Assembly (NCBI GenBank): GCA_035362835.1
Contig: DAOSDY010000006.1
Span: forward strand, 1-64,000
Source: Melioribacteraceae bacterium
Lineage (GTDB): Bacteria; Bacteroidota; Ignavibacteria; Ignavibacteriales; Melioribacteraceae
DNA: 64,000 bases
Direction of reading: 5' to 3'
Position 1 is the stretch's first letter. Each line of letters opens with the position of its first letter. Below the pieces are notes generated by a model, which worked only from the letters and a program-made list of their open reading frames with translations, was not told the DNA's origin and ran no database searches. Position numbers and translations under genes: made by a program. Of this stretch, positions 24,927-32,906 are shown piece after piece.

Positions 24927-25075
24927 TTAAGCAGATGGCAGAAATCATTAGAGCAAAAGATGAGATAATAAACAGACTGGAAAAGTTACTTGAGGAGAAG
25001 GACAGACAAATAGAAGAGAGTAAGAAAAAGGGGGAAGAGCCGGAATGGCTGAAATATATAAAAGGAACGGGGTAA
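24899..25075 (+). CDS. Small coiled-coil protein between regulator and integrase
   Basis: A frame of 58 codons from GTG 24899 (46 codons from ATG 24935, MAEIIRAKDEIINRLEKLLE). It overlaps the end of the HTH gene and the start of the integrase. Nearly all residues form a charged coiled coil that resembles the tail of the upstream HTH protein (EKEKVVEKLLSII, EEKDRQIEES), so it may be a partner or a diverged duplicate of that tail. Its function is unknown. Confidence 0.5.
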   Translation: MDKKYEGEIIKQMAEIIRAKDEIINRLEKLLEEKDRQIEESKKKGEEPEWLKYIKGTG

Positions 25076-26106
25076 TCTGGCTCACATACTCAGTCTACGG
25101 AAAACGCTACAGAGAATCACTCGGATTAAAAGACACTCGCGAAAACAGAATACTCGCCAAGAAAATCAAACTGCAGAAGGAAGCCGATATCTTAAACGGA
25201 ATTCATCCGCTTATCAAAAAGGTTAAGAAGAAAACTTTAAGCGAGGCTTATAAGGATTTTGAGAAAACGAAGGAGAATAGATCCAGTCAGTTAATCAATT
25301 TGTATAAATATTGTTATGACAAACTAATTGATTTTTTGGGTAATATAGAAGTAAAAAAAATAAATGAGGATGCAGTTAAGAATTTTTATAATGAACTGCA
25401 GTACTACAAAAAGAAAAATCAAGAAAAACTTGCAAAGAGTACTATAGAAATAATTTTCAGGCATCTTAGAATAATTTTTGAATTTTATGTAAGACAGAGA
25501 ATAATAGAAGAAAATCCTTTCCCGCGATTGGAACGGAGCGAAAAGAAGATAATAGTAATATCGAAAGATGAATTGGAGTTGATTCTGTACTTACTTAAAA
25601 AGCATAACGAAGAACAGTACAGAGTTATCAGGTTATTTATGATGACGGGTTTTCGAGTAAGCGAATTAATAAGATTTGAACATGAGGATATAGACTACAG
25701 AAGAAATATCATCTATGTAAAGAACAATAAAGGAAAACGAGTTGATCAGTTTCCGCTATATAAGGAGCTACGGGATTTTTTATTAAGTTTTTCAAATCAA
25801 TCGGGGAAAGTAATTAAGTATAAAGACCGCAATTCGTTAAAGTTCTTCGGAAGGTTTTTAAATAGAGAAAAATTAGAACATTACACTATACATGAACTGA
25901 GGAAAACATTTCTTTCAAGACTTGCAAACTCGGGTATGTCGTTATTCGATATTCAAAAATTAGCGCGGCACAGAGATATCAGGACCACACAGAAGTACTA
26001 TTTAGAGGCAGACTATATGCGGCTGGGAAATCGAATAAACGATGTAATTTCGGGCACACTTGAGGGCACAATGCCTCAAAACGCCTTGAAAATAGCTCAA
26101 AAATGA
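25045..26106 (+). CDS. Tyrosine integrase of the prophage/element
   Basis: A 353-residue tyrosine recombinase. An N-terminal arm-binding region (IYKRNGVIWLTYSVYGKRYRES split near residues 4-25) and a core-binding domain (~65-155) precede the catalytic domain, with R204 (TGFRVSEL), H283-x-x-R286 (HELRK), H309 (LARHRDI) and nucleophile Y318. All catalytic positions are present. It lies 8 bp from a tRNA-Ala 3' fragment, the expected arrangement of integrase next to attachment site. It probably mediates insertion and excision of the region extending left to beyond position 1. Confidence 0.9.
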   Translation: MAEIYKRNGVIWLTYSVYGKRYRESLGLKDTRENRILAKKIKLQKEADILNGIHPLIKKVKKKTLSEAYKDFEKTKENRSSQLINLYKYCYDKLIDFLGNIEVKKINEDAVKNFYNELQYYKKKNQEKLAKSTIEIIFRHLRIIFEFYVRQRIIEENPFPRLERSEKKIIVISKDELELILYLLKKHNEEQYRVIRLFMMTGFRVSELIRFEHEDIDYRRNIIYVKNNKGKRVDQFPLYKELRDFLLSFSNQSGKVIKYKDRNSLKFFGRFLNREKLEHYTIHELRKTFLSRLANSGMSLFDIQKLARHRDIRTTQKYYLEADYMRLGNRINDVISGTLEGTMPQNALKIAQK

Positions 26107-26114
26107 AGTTTTAA

Positions 26115-26164
26115 CTTGAATGGCATTCAAGAGGTCAGCGGTTCGATCCCGCTTAGCTCCACCA
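26115..26164 (+). other. tRNA-Ala(GGC) 3' fragment, probable attachment site (attR)
   Basis: The sequence gives an anticodon arm (CTTGA, loop ATGGCAT with anticodon GGC, TCAAG), variable loop AGGTC, T arm (AGCGG, TTCGATC, CCGCT), the 3' acceptor strand TAGCTCC and ACCA. The D arm and 5' acceptor strand are absent, since the integrase stop lies directly upstream. This is the remnant expected where an element integrates into the anticodon-to-3' half of a tRNA gene. The intact tRNA should lie at the far-left end, outside the window. Confidence 0.85.
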
Positions 26165-26166
26165 TC

Positions 26167-26187
26167 GATCCCGCTTAAAGCGGGATC
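26167..26187. terminator. Hairpin after the tRNA fragment
   Basis: A perfect 9-bp stem, GATCCCGCT (26167-26175) and AGCGGGATC (26179-26187), with a TAA loop, lies between the tRNA fragment and the convergent phosphatase gene. It likely served as the tRNA terminator and may end phosphatase transcription too. Confidence 0.6.
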
Positions 26188-26194
26188 ATTCTTA

Positions 26195-27541
26195 TTACTT
26201 TTTATACTTCAATTCATTTTCATTAATAGAATAGTTCCAGAGTTCTTTTCCGTCTGAATCATATACTGTGCATTTGAGAAGACGGTTTTTCGATTGACCA
26301 GAAAAACCGAATACCGCAAAGTTATGCTGGTCAGCCAGAGTACCCGGTACTCTAAGGAAATTCTTTTCATCTTTACCCGGCGATACTCCTGCAGTTAAAG
26401 AGGAAATTGTAAAATCGTAAAGCGGGTAAGAATTTTCTCTAGGCAGTTTTGTAAGCTCGGAATGATGTCTATCACCTGTTAAGAAAACCACTCCTTCAAT
26501 TTTCTCATCCTCCAGAAGGGCCATCAATTTCGCTTTCTCCTCCGGATATTTATCATATGTTTCGAGAAACGGTTTATCGTCAACAGGATTTAGAACCTGT
26601 CCTCCAACAGCAATTATCTTAAATGGTGCTCTGCTAGAAATCAGATTATCAATTAGCCATCGAATTTGTTCATCCCCCAAGAGTTCTCTATTACCGGTTT
26701 TACGGTTGTTTGGTGTTCTGAAATATCTCCCGTCCAGAAGGAAAAAATCGACATCTCCCCACTGGAAATAAGTAGTCATCGATTCTTTTCCGCTAAATCC
26801 GAATGTAGGATTACCCCAGAATAATTTATTGGCATCGAGTGTTTTCTCTTTAAGATAGTATCCCCTGTCGCTGTCATTAGGACCGAAATCGTGATCGTCC
26901 CATATCGCATAATGGTGCATCGAGCCGAGAACAGGTTGTAACTCCGGCAAAGAACGCGTATGAGTTATACGCTTTAGAATTCCAGTCCAGGAGTCCCAAT
27001 CAACTTCTCTCAGATAGAAATTATCTCCCAGCCAGATCATGAAGTCTGGATTTTTTTTATAGATGCTCGTCATAATCTGATAATCGCTGCCGTATGGCCT
27101 TCCCGGTCTATCATACACAGTTTCATTAACGTAGAAACAGCTTCCGGTTGCAAAACTGAAATCCGGTGGATTCTCACGCCACTGCCAGAGTTTTTGTGTC
27201 TGGAACTTCAAGTCGTAATTTCTCTTAACGGGTTTACCGTTTATATACAATTGATAATTATACTTTTGACCCGGTTCAAGCTGATCTGCAATTAATTTTG
27301 CAGTAAACCAGTTTGTTTTGGTTGTTGAAAATTCGTCGGTAAAATATTTTTTCTTCGGTGAATTAATATTCCAATAGGCAAATTTTACTTTGGCCGCAGA
27401 GCTGGTCTGTACCCAGAGGCCAACCTCACGCATTGAAGAATAACCCACCATAGGTCCCGACTGAAGAAGATCCTGAGCCATTAATAATGATGAAAGGCAA
27501 AAGATAAATAAAACGGTTAAAAGAATTTTTATTGATTTCAT
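26195..27541 (-). CDS. phoD: PhoD-like alkaline phosphatase/phosphodiesterase
   Basis: A 448-residue exported protein with a Sec signal peptide (residues 1-22, ending LLMAQ). A fibronectin-like PhoD N-terminal domain (~25-115) precedes the metallophosphatase core: FATGSCFYV, MIWLGDNFYL, AIWDDHDFGPNDSD, FFLLDGRYFR and FLTGDRHHSEL supply the usual metal ligands. Such enzymes release phosphate from phosphodiesters or monoesters in the periplasm or outside the cell. It is the first chromosomal gene outside the element. No Pho box was identified. Confidence 0.87.
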   Translation of the reverse strand: MKSIKILLTVLFIFCLSSLLMAQDLLQSGPMVGYSSMREVGLWVQTSSAAKVKFAYWNINSPKKKYFTDEFSTTKTNWFTAKLIADQLEPGQKYNYQLYINGKPVKRNYDLKFQTQKLWQWRENPPDFSFATGSCFYVNETVYDRPGRPYGSDYQIMTSIYKKNPDFMIWLGDNFYLREVDWDSWTGILKRITHTRSLPELQPVLGSMHHYAIWDDHDFGPNDSDRGYYLKEKTLDANKLFWGNPTFGFSGKESMTTYFQWGDVDFFLLDGRYFRTPNNRKTGNRELLGDEQIRWLIDNLISSRAPFKIIAVGGQVLNPVDDKPFLETYDKYPEEKAKLMALLEDEKIEGVVFLTGDRHHSELTKLPRENSYPLYDFTISSLTAGVSPGKDEKNFLRVPGTLADQHNFAVFGFSGQSKNRLLKCTVYDSDGKELWNYSINENELKYKK

Positions 27542-27674
27542 ATCTGATACCTTTATTGAATATACCGGTGAAAGATAAAATAATTATTTAAGTGAAAAAA
27601 GATTTGGATTAGTGATATAGGTAAATTCTTTTTATGTTTGACATAAAAATGGAGCTAATTATTCCAAACAGAAT

Positions 27675-28076
27675 ATGAAGAATAGAATATTAATCATATT
27701 TTCTTTTATTATATCATTGATGATTTTTAATAACTGTGACGATACAATAAATCAGGAGGATTTGGACTCGATAACAATTCCTTCGAGCAATGTCAGCTTC
27801 AATCAGTATATTCAGCCGGTCTTTAATGCCAGATGCAATAATGCCGGATGCCACAATTCAATCGATAGAGCCGGAGGGCTCAGCCTTATAAACCACGCAG
27901 AAGCTACTTCAGATTTCCTAGTAGTAGCACCCGGATTACCGGATAACAGTAAACTCATCTGGTCAATCGAAGCTAAAAGCGCTTTTCCGATGCCTCCTAT
28001 CGGATACAGACCATTAACAAAAAATCAGATAACCGGAATAAGAACCTGGATTAAAGAAGGTGCAAAAAACAATTGA
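27675..28076 (+). CDS. Small c-type cytochrome lipoprotein
   Basis: A 133-residue protein with a lipoprotein signal (IISLMIFNNC, Cys21). The haem site is C54-x4-C59-H60 (RCNNAGCHN), the CX4CH spacing seen in one group of bacterial cytochrome domains rather than CXXCH. FPMPPIGYRPLTKNQITGI follows with a possible distal Met ligand, then the usual C-terminal helix IRTWIKEGA. It would carry electrons on the periplasmic face of a membrane. The partner is unknown; the next gene overlaps its end by 17 nt. Confidence 0.72.
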   Translation: MKNRILIIFSFIISLMIFNNCDDTINQEDLDSITIPSSNVSFNQYIQPVFNARCNNAGCHNSIDRAGGLSLINHAEATSDFLVVAPGLPDNSKLIWSIEAKSAFPMPPIGYRPLTKNQITGIRTWIKEGAKNN

Positions 28077-28521
28077 TAATTCAGGCGTATATATTTTGGA
28101 AATCTATGCCCCATCGAGCTTTTCAATTGGGATAAAAAAATATGCCGGACGCATCTTCAAATCCGGATATTATTACTATACGGGAAGCGCTCAAAAGAAT
28201 CTGAAGCAACGAATTGAAAGGCATCTAAGGAAAAAGAAAAAAAAGCACTGGCACATCGATCACCTGACCGCATACAAGTCGGCAGAAATTAAACGAATCT
28301 TCATTTTATTGAAAAAGAAAAAATTCCTGGAGTGCCGTATTTCAAACCAGATATCAAAGATAACCGGAGTAGCGGTGGCGGCCGGTGGATTCGGTAATTC
28401 AGATTGCGATCAATGCGAATCCCATCTTTATTACAGTTCAAGGAGACTGAATCAAAGCCATTTTACTTCGCGGTACCAATCGACAGTCTGCTTAATTCCG
28501 TCTTCCAGAGAAATATTCTGA
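28060..28521 (+). CDS. GIY-YIG (DUF123-like) nuclease-fold protein
   Basis: A 153-residue protein related to the DUF123 branch of the GIY-YIG superfamily: GVYILEIY, a GYYYYTGSA block equivalent to YIG, RIERHLRKKKKKHWHIDHL and the C-terminal GFGNSDCDQCESHLYY. Proteins of this type are small stand-alone nuclease-like domains of unclear role. It overlaps the cytochrome gene start-to-end and its last ~70 nt overlap the convergent reductase gene, so about 20 C-terminal residues beyond SHLYY may be non-conserved read-on. Confidence 0.75.
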   Translation: MQKTIDNSGVYILEIYAPSSFSIGIKKYAGRIFKSGYYYYTGSAQKNLKQRIERHLRKKKKKHWHIDHLTAYKSAEIKRIFILLKKKKFLECRISNQISKITGVAVAAGGFGNSDCDQCESHLYYSSRRLNQSHFTSRYQSTVCLIPSSREIF

Positions 28522-29444
28522 CGGAATCCGATTTCGTTCACAGCTTTGGTAACATCACAGGTCCAGTATTGCTGAACGAAGTCTCTGGCTTTCTCAATGT
28601 TAAAAGTGGCAGCTTTAGAGCTGAATAGGGAGAAAAATTCCGCAAATGCAGCAACTGTAAAAACTAAAAAGTGGGGTACACGAATAATCAGAGCCTTTCT
28701 ATCCATAGCTTTTGAAATTACATTTCCTATTTGAATCCAATCGTAGTACTCCTGGGAACCGATAAAATAAGTCTGTCCAATTCCCCTATCACTTTCAGCA
28801 GCCAGAACCATTCCGTCCACAAGGTCCTTTACATGGATAAGATTAACGAGCTTCTTGTTGAATCCGATCAATCCCATAAAACCATTCTGATAAGTCTTAA
28901 ATACAAGATAGATTTCCGTATCTCTCGGACCGTAAACTGCAACAGCGCGTACAATACTTATTGGAAGTCGATCCATAAAAGAACGGGCTAGCAGTTCCTG
29001 AGAATATTTGCTATTTCCGTAACGTGTAATCGGATGCTCCTTTGTTGTTTCCGTACAAGGTTTACCGTCGAGAGACGGGCCGCATGCTGTCTGACTGCTT
29101 ACTATCAGTACCCGTTTTATACCGGGATTAATTTCTACAAGGGCCTGCAGAAGAGTTCGGGTAGCTTCCACGTTTCCTTTAATATACTCTTCATTAGTTT
29201 TTGCCTTTACTACACCCGCAACATGATAAAGGTAGTTAGCATCTTTAAGAACTTCTTTAAGAGATTCCTTATCAAAAAGTCCGCAGTCGATAATTTCAAC
29301 ATTCTTACCTTGCAGCCATTTTTTTGAACTTGTTTTCCTTAAAATGCATTTAACATGGTGACCCTGTTCAAGGAGTTTATCGACGAGATGACTTCCTACA
29401 AAACCTGAGGCCCCAGTAACAACAGAAATAATTTTTGGATTCAT
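28452..29444 (-). CDS. NAD(P)-dependent epimerase/dehydratase-type reductase, candidate ceramide reductase
   Basis: An extended short-chain dehydrogenase, 330 residues, with Rossmann motif TGASGFVG at 10-17 and catalytic Y142xxxK146 plus Ser116/117 (LIVSSQTACG). It is divergent from, and adjacent to, a serine palmitoyltransferase gene. In Caulobacter-type ceramide synthesis an SDR of this class (CerR) reduces the 3-keto group, so that role is inferred here from context; the sequence alone supports only an SDR acting on a nucleotide-sugar-like or keto substrate. A hydrophobic stretch near residue 255 (FLVFTVAAFAEFFSLF) suggests membrane association. Confidence 0.7.
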   Translation of the reverse strand: MNPKIISVVTGASGFVGSHLVDKLLEQGHHVKCILRKTSSKKWLQGKNVEIIDCGLFDKESLKEVLKDANYLYHVAGVVKAKTNEEYIKGNVEATRTLLQALVEINPGIKRVLIVSSQTACGPSLDGKPCTETTKEHPITRYGNSKYSQELLARSFMDRLPISIVRAVAVYGPRDTEIYLVFKTYQNGFMGLIGFNKKLVNLIHVKDLVDGMVLAAESDRGIGQTYFIGSQEYYDWIQIGNVISKAMDRKALIIRVPHFLVFTVAAFAEFFSLFSSKAATFNIEKARDFVQQYWTCDVTKAVNEIGFRQNISLEDGIKQTVDWYREVKWL

Positions 29445-29557
29445 ATTACTATTAAATTAGATATTTTGTTTATATTGTTAAGGTTATTTACAAAACCTGC
29501 TAAATAATTTTCATTAAGATATAAAAAATTAAGGACGAAAAATAATCCGGAGGGCTA

Positions 29558-30751
29558 TTGGACTTATTCAATAAATGTCATGAATTTACACGGGCTGATG
29601 ATATAAAAGCTCTGGGAGTTTATCCATATTTCCGACCAATCGAAGAAAATGAAGGTCCGGTTGTTCAGATAGAAGGACGTAAAATTGTAATGGCCGGTTC
29701 AAATAATTATCTGGGATTGACTGCTCACCCGAAAGTAAAGGAAGCCGCATTAAAAGCAATTGAGAAGTACGGGACAGGATGCTCGGGTTCAAGGTATTTA
29801 ACGGGAACACTTGATCTTCATATTGAACTTGAGGAAAGACTTGCAAAATTTTTCAGTGCTGAATCCGTTCTACTATACAGTACCGGGTATCAGACTGCGC
29901 AGGGAATTATTCCTACTCTTGTGCAAAGAGGTGAATATGTTATTTCAGACCGCGATAATCATGCATGTATTGTGGCCGGACAAATTATGGCCAAGGGAGC
30001 AACAGCGAGTCTCGAAAGGTACAAACATATGGATCTTAACGACCTTGAGCGGGTTCTAAAAAAGATTCCGATCGATGCCGGAAAGTTAGTTGTGAGTGAC
30101 GGTGTTTTCAGTACCGGCGGAGGAATTGTGGACCTTCCTCATCTCGTTGCTCTTGCAAAAAAATACAATGCAAGAATCCTGATTGACGATGCTCATTCAG
30201 TCGGAGTAATCGGCAAAGGAGGAAGAGGCACCGCAAGCGAATTCAATTTAGAAAAAGAAGTCGATCTGACGATGGGAACCTTCAGCAAAACATTTGCATC
30301 TTTAGGCGGTTTTGTTGCAGGACCTGAAAGGGTTATAAATTATCTTAAACATCATTCACCTGCACTTATTTTCAGCGCATCGCCAACTCCAGCTTCCGTT
30401 GCCGCAGCTCTTGCCGCTCTTGATATATTGGAACAGGAACCCTGGCGTGTTGATAAATTGATCAGAAATGCCGCAAAAGTAAGAAACGAGCTGCAAGCTG
30501 CCGGTTTCAATGTACCGGACGGAAGGACTGCAATTGTTCCAGTAATTGTTGGTGACGACCAACTTGCATTTACGATGTGGAAAATGCTATATGAATCAGG
30601 GATTTTTGTCAATGTATTCATATCTCCCGGAGTACCGCAGGGAAGACAAATGATGAGAACATCCTACATGTCTACACATGAAGATGAGCATCTCGATTAT
30701 ATTATCGATACATTTAAAAAGATCGGTAAAGAACTCGGTCTGATCCAATAA
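29558..30751 (+). CDS. spt: Serine palmitoyltransferase (alpha-oxoamine synthase family)
   Basis: A 397-residue PLP enzyme that condenses serine with a long-chain acyl-CoA, the first step of sphingolipid synthesis. The start is TTG 29558, backed by GGAGG 4 nt upstream and the typical Bacteroidota opening MDLFNKCHEFTRADDIKALG. The PLP lysine is K244 (TFSKTFASLGG), with DDAHSVG at 210-216 and His135 for ring stacking. The N-terminal segment and GSNNYLGLTAHPKV favour Spt over KBL or BioF. The downstream acyltransferase (49 bp) and divergent SDR fit a ceramide pathway. Confidence 0.8.
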   Translation: MDLFNKCHEFTRADDIKALGVYPYFRPIEENEGPVVQIEGRKIVMAGSNNYLGLTAHPKVKEAALKAIEKYGTGCSGSRYLTGTLDLHIELEERLAKFFSAESVLLYSTGYQTAQGIIPTLVQRGEYVISDRDNHACIVAGQIMAKGATASLERYKHMDLNDLERVLKKIPIDAGKLVVSDGVFSTGGGIVDLPHLVALAKKYNARILIDDAHSVGVIGKGGRGTASEFNLEKEVDLTMGTFSKTFASLGGFVAGPERVINYLKHHSPALIFSASPTPASVAAALAALDILEQEPWRVDKLIRNAAKVRNELQAAGFNVPDGRTAIVPVIVGDDQLAFTMWKMLYESGIFVNVFISPGVPQGRQMMRTSYMSTHEDEHLDYIIDTFKKIGKELGLIQ

Positions 30752-30800
30752 ATATTCCGCGGGCAGATCACTTGAAGATCTGCCCCCTCAAAAAGGACTT

Positions 30801-31922
30801 ATGGATAAAGTTCATATCGAAACAGTATCCTCAAGAAAAGATCTACTTGAATTCATCAAATTCCCCTGGCAGATTTATAAAGACGACAAGTATTGGGTTC
30901 CGCCTCTTATTTACGACAGAAAAAAAATCCTTGATAGAAACAACCACCCATTCTACCAGCATGCTGAAGCTGAGTTTTTTATTGCCAGACGAAACGGTAA
31001 ACCGGTGGGTAGAATTGCAGCTATTAAAAACGATCTTCATAATAAATATCATAATGATAAAGTCGGATTTTTCGGATTTTTTGAATCGATTAATGACCAG
31101 TCGGTAGCCGACTCCCTTTTTGATGCAGCAAGAAACTGGCTGAAAATGAGAGGCTTGACCGATATGCGCGGGCCGGCAAATCCTTCCTCCAACGATGAAT
31201 ACGGAATGTTGATTGAGGGATTTGATGACGAGCCCCGTATTCTGATGAGTTATAATCCAAGATACTATCCGTTACTTTGTGAGAATTACGGTTTAAAGAA
31301 GGCAAAGGATCTTTATGCATATAAGCTCGAAAATCAAAAAGTAACGGGTTCAGATAAACTGAGACGCGTTGCTGAAATTGCACAGAAGAGATCAGGAATT
31401 AAAATTTCCCCGATCATTATGAAGGATTTTAAAAGAGAAATTGAAAAAATAAAATTTGTCTACAACAATGCCTGGGCTCCAAACTGGGGATTTGTGCCGA
31501 TGACAGATCCAGAGATTGATGTCATGGCTAAAGAATTGAAACCGCTTGTTGAACCCTCTCTTCTGCTTTTTGGAGAAATTGACAATAAGATAGTAGGTTT
31601 CGCATTAGTATTGCCTGATTACAATTATATTTTTAAACAGATGAACGGAAGACTATTTCCGTTCGGTATAATTAAACTCCTAACTCAGAAGAAAAAAATT
31701 AAATGGTCAAGGATCCTAACTCTCGGGATAATTCCCGAATATCAGAAACGGGGTCTGGATGCGGTTTTTTACTGGGAAATTGTTCAACGTGCCGCAATGA
31801 ATGGGATTTTTCTTGGCGAAGCTAGCTGGATTCTTGAAGATAACGATATGATGAACCGAGGTGCCGAGACGATGAACGGCGAGATCTACAAGAAATACCG
31901 GATCTACGAAATACCTGTCTAA
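30801..31922 (+). CDS. GNAT-like N-acyltransferase, candidate bacterial ceramide synthase
   Basis: A 373-residue protein of the GNAT-related family found beside bacterial Spt genes. Visible blocks include FPWQIYKDDKYWVPPL near residue 20, HAEAEFFIARRNGKPVGRIAAI near 52-73, then MRGPANPSSNDEYGMLIEGF and a second acyltransferase half with NKIVGFALVLPDYN and ILTLGIIPEYQKRGLDAVFY. In Caulobacter the homologous enzyme (bCerS) N-acylates the sphingoid base or ketosphinganine. Context directly downstream of spt supports that assignment; substrate chain length is not predictable. Confidence 0.72.
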   Translation: MDKVHIETVSSRKDLLEFIKFPWQIYKDDKYWVPPLIYDRKKILDRNNHPFYQHAEAEFFIARRNGKPVGRIAAIKNDLHNKYHNDKVGFFGFFESINDQSVADSLFDAARNWLKMRGLTDMRGPANPSSNDEYGMLIEGFDDEPRILMSYNPRYYPLLCENYGLKKAKDLYAYKLENQKVTGSDKLRRVAEIAQKRSGIKISPIIMKDFKREIEKIKFVYNNAWAPNWGFVPMTDPEIDVMAKELKPLVEPSLLLFGEIDNKIVGFALVLPDYNYIFKQMNGRLFPFGIIKLLTQKKKIKWSRILTLGIIPEYQKRGLDAVFYWEIVQRAAMNGIFLGEASWILEDNDMMNRGAETMNGEIYKKYRIYEIPV

Positions 31923-31943
31923 CCGCTCAGATTAACCAGAAAA

Positions 31944-32837
31944 CTATTTAAATGCCTCGTCATATTTTGAAATATGCGAAGCGTCGATCTTCTTTAGGAT
32001 ATTAAAAATATTCTTATCGGAATAATCCTTCAGATACTCAACAAACTCGCCCGCCTTGGCATCGAAGAAAACTTTAAGAAATACACTTCTGGGATCGATC
32101 TGTTCCTTTGCTTTTTCAAGATTCAGAATCAGTTTTATAATATTAGTCTGTGCTTCAGCTTTAGTTTCAGGCGAATGAAATATATCCAACCCGTTGTAGT
32201 GATAATCAAAAATATCCTGGCGTAGCTGCTGATACTTTGCATTAAGAAGGTTTTCGGCAAGCCCTCGGCGGTTGTAGGCTGTACTTTTAGTCTGCCATCC
32301 TTCCGAGAAAGCGCTGCTGGCGCCTCTCACACAAAGATCGAGAGCTTTAGAGAAATATTCGGAACCTCCGAGGCGATAATAGGAGTCGAGATCGAAACCG
32401 ATTATAATATAAGCGTAGTAATCGAGCAGACTGGTTAGAGGATCGAAATCTGTCTGATTAAAATACATTGCCTGATTTCTTTCGTACTTAAAGTTCCAGC
32501 CGTTATCCATAATATTCAGCATAAGTGAGCTTCGGGGAGTTCCTTCAATGACGCGCTGACTGGCGACAACGATCTGAGCACTGTAGGAGAGTTCATCCGA
32601 CGAGCCGGTAAAGAAAATATTGAAATTGCATTTAATTTTATCTCCTTCCCAGTTCTGCCGTGTAAATTTGTTATTATTCAAATAATCCCTTACCTGGGTC
32701 GCAAAATTAATCAATCTGTCTTTTGCAGCTACAGGCAACTGTTCATAAGTTACATTAACGGTAGCATCCAATTCCTGTGAGTAGACTTTTTGAGCAAACA
32801 CGAGTAAAATGACTGCCAGGGCGATGAATTTTTTCAT
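31944..32837 (-). CDS. porD: PorD-like type IX secretion protein (DUF4835)
   Basis: An exported protein of about 297 residues from ATG 32837 with a clean signal peptide (MKKFIALAVILLVFAQKVYSQ). The body matches DUF4835: LDATVNVTYEQLP, FTGSSDELSYSAQIVVASQRVIEGTP in pieces, LLDYYAYIIIGFDLDSYY, and the C-terminal RSVFLKVFFDAKAGEFV. PorD is an accessory component of the Bacteroidota type IX secretion system. It is divergent from an outer-membrane barrel gene with only ~70 bp between starts. An upstream in-frame start at 32861 would disrupt the signal peptide. Confidence 0.82.
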   Translation of the reverse strand: MKKFIALAVILLVFAQKVYSQELDATVNVTYEQLPVAAKDRLINFATQVRDYLNNNKFTRQNWEGDKIKCNFNIFFTGSSDELSYSAQIVVASQRVIEGTPRSSLMLNIMDNGWNFKYERNQAMYFNQTDFDPLTSLLDYYAYIIIGFDLDSYYRLGGSEYFSKALDLCVRGASSAFSEGWQTKSTAYNRRGLAENLLNAKYQQLRQDIFDYHYNGLDIFHSPETKAEAQTNIIKLILNLEKAKEQIDPRSVFLKVFFDAKAGEFVEYLKDYSDKNIFNILKKIDASHISKYDEAFK

Positions 32838-32906
32838 AAAAACCACTTTTGTTTTTTTCAAAATATGTAATTGATATATTTATTACAATCATTTAAATTT
32901 CAATCC

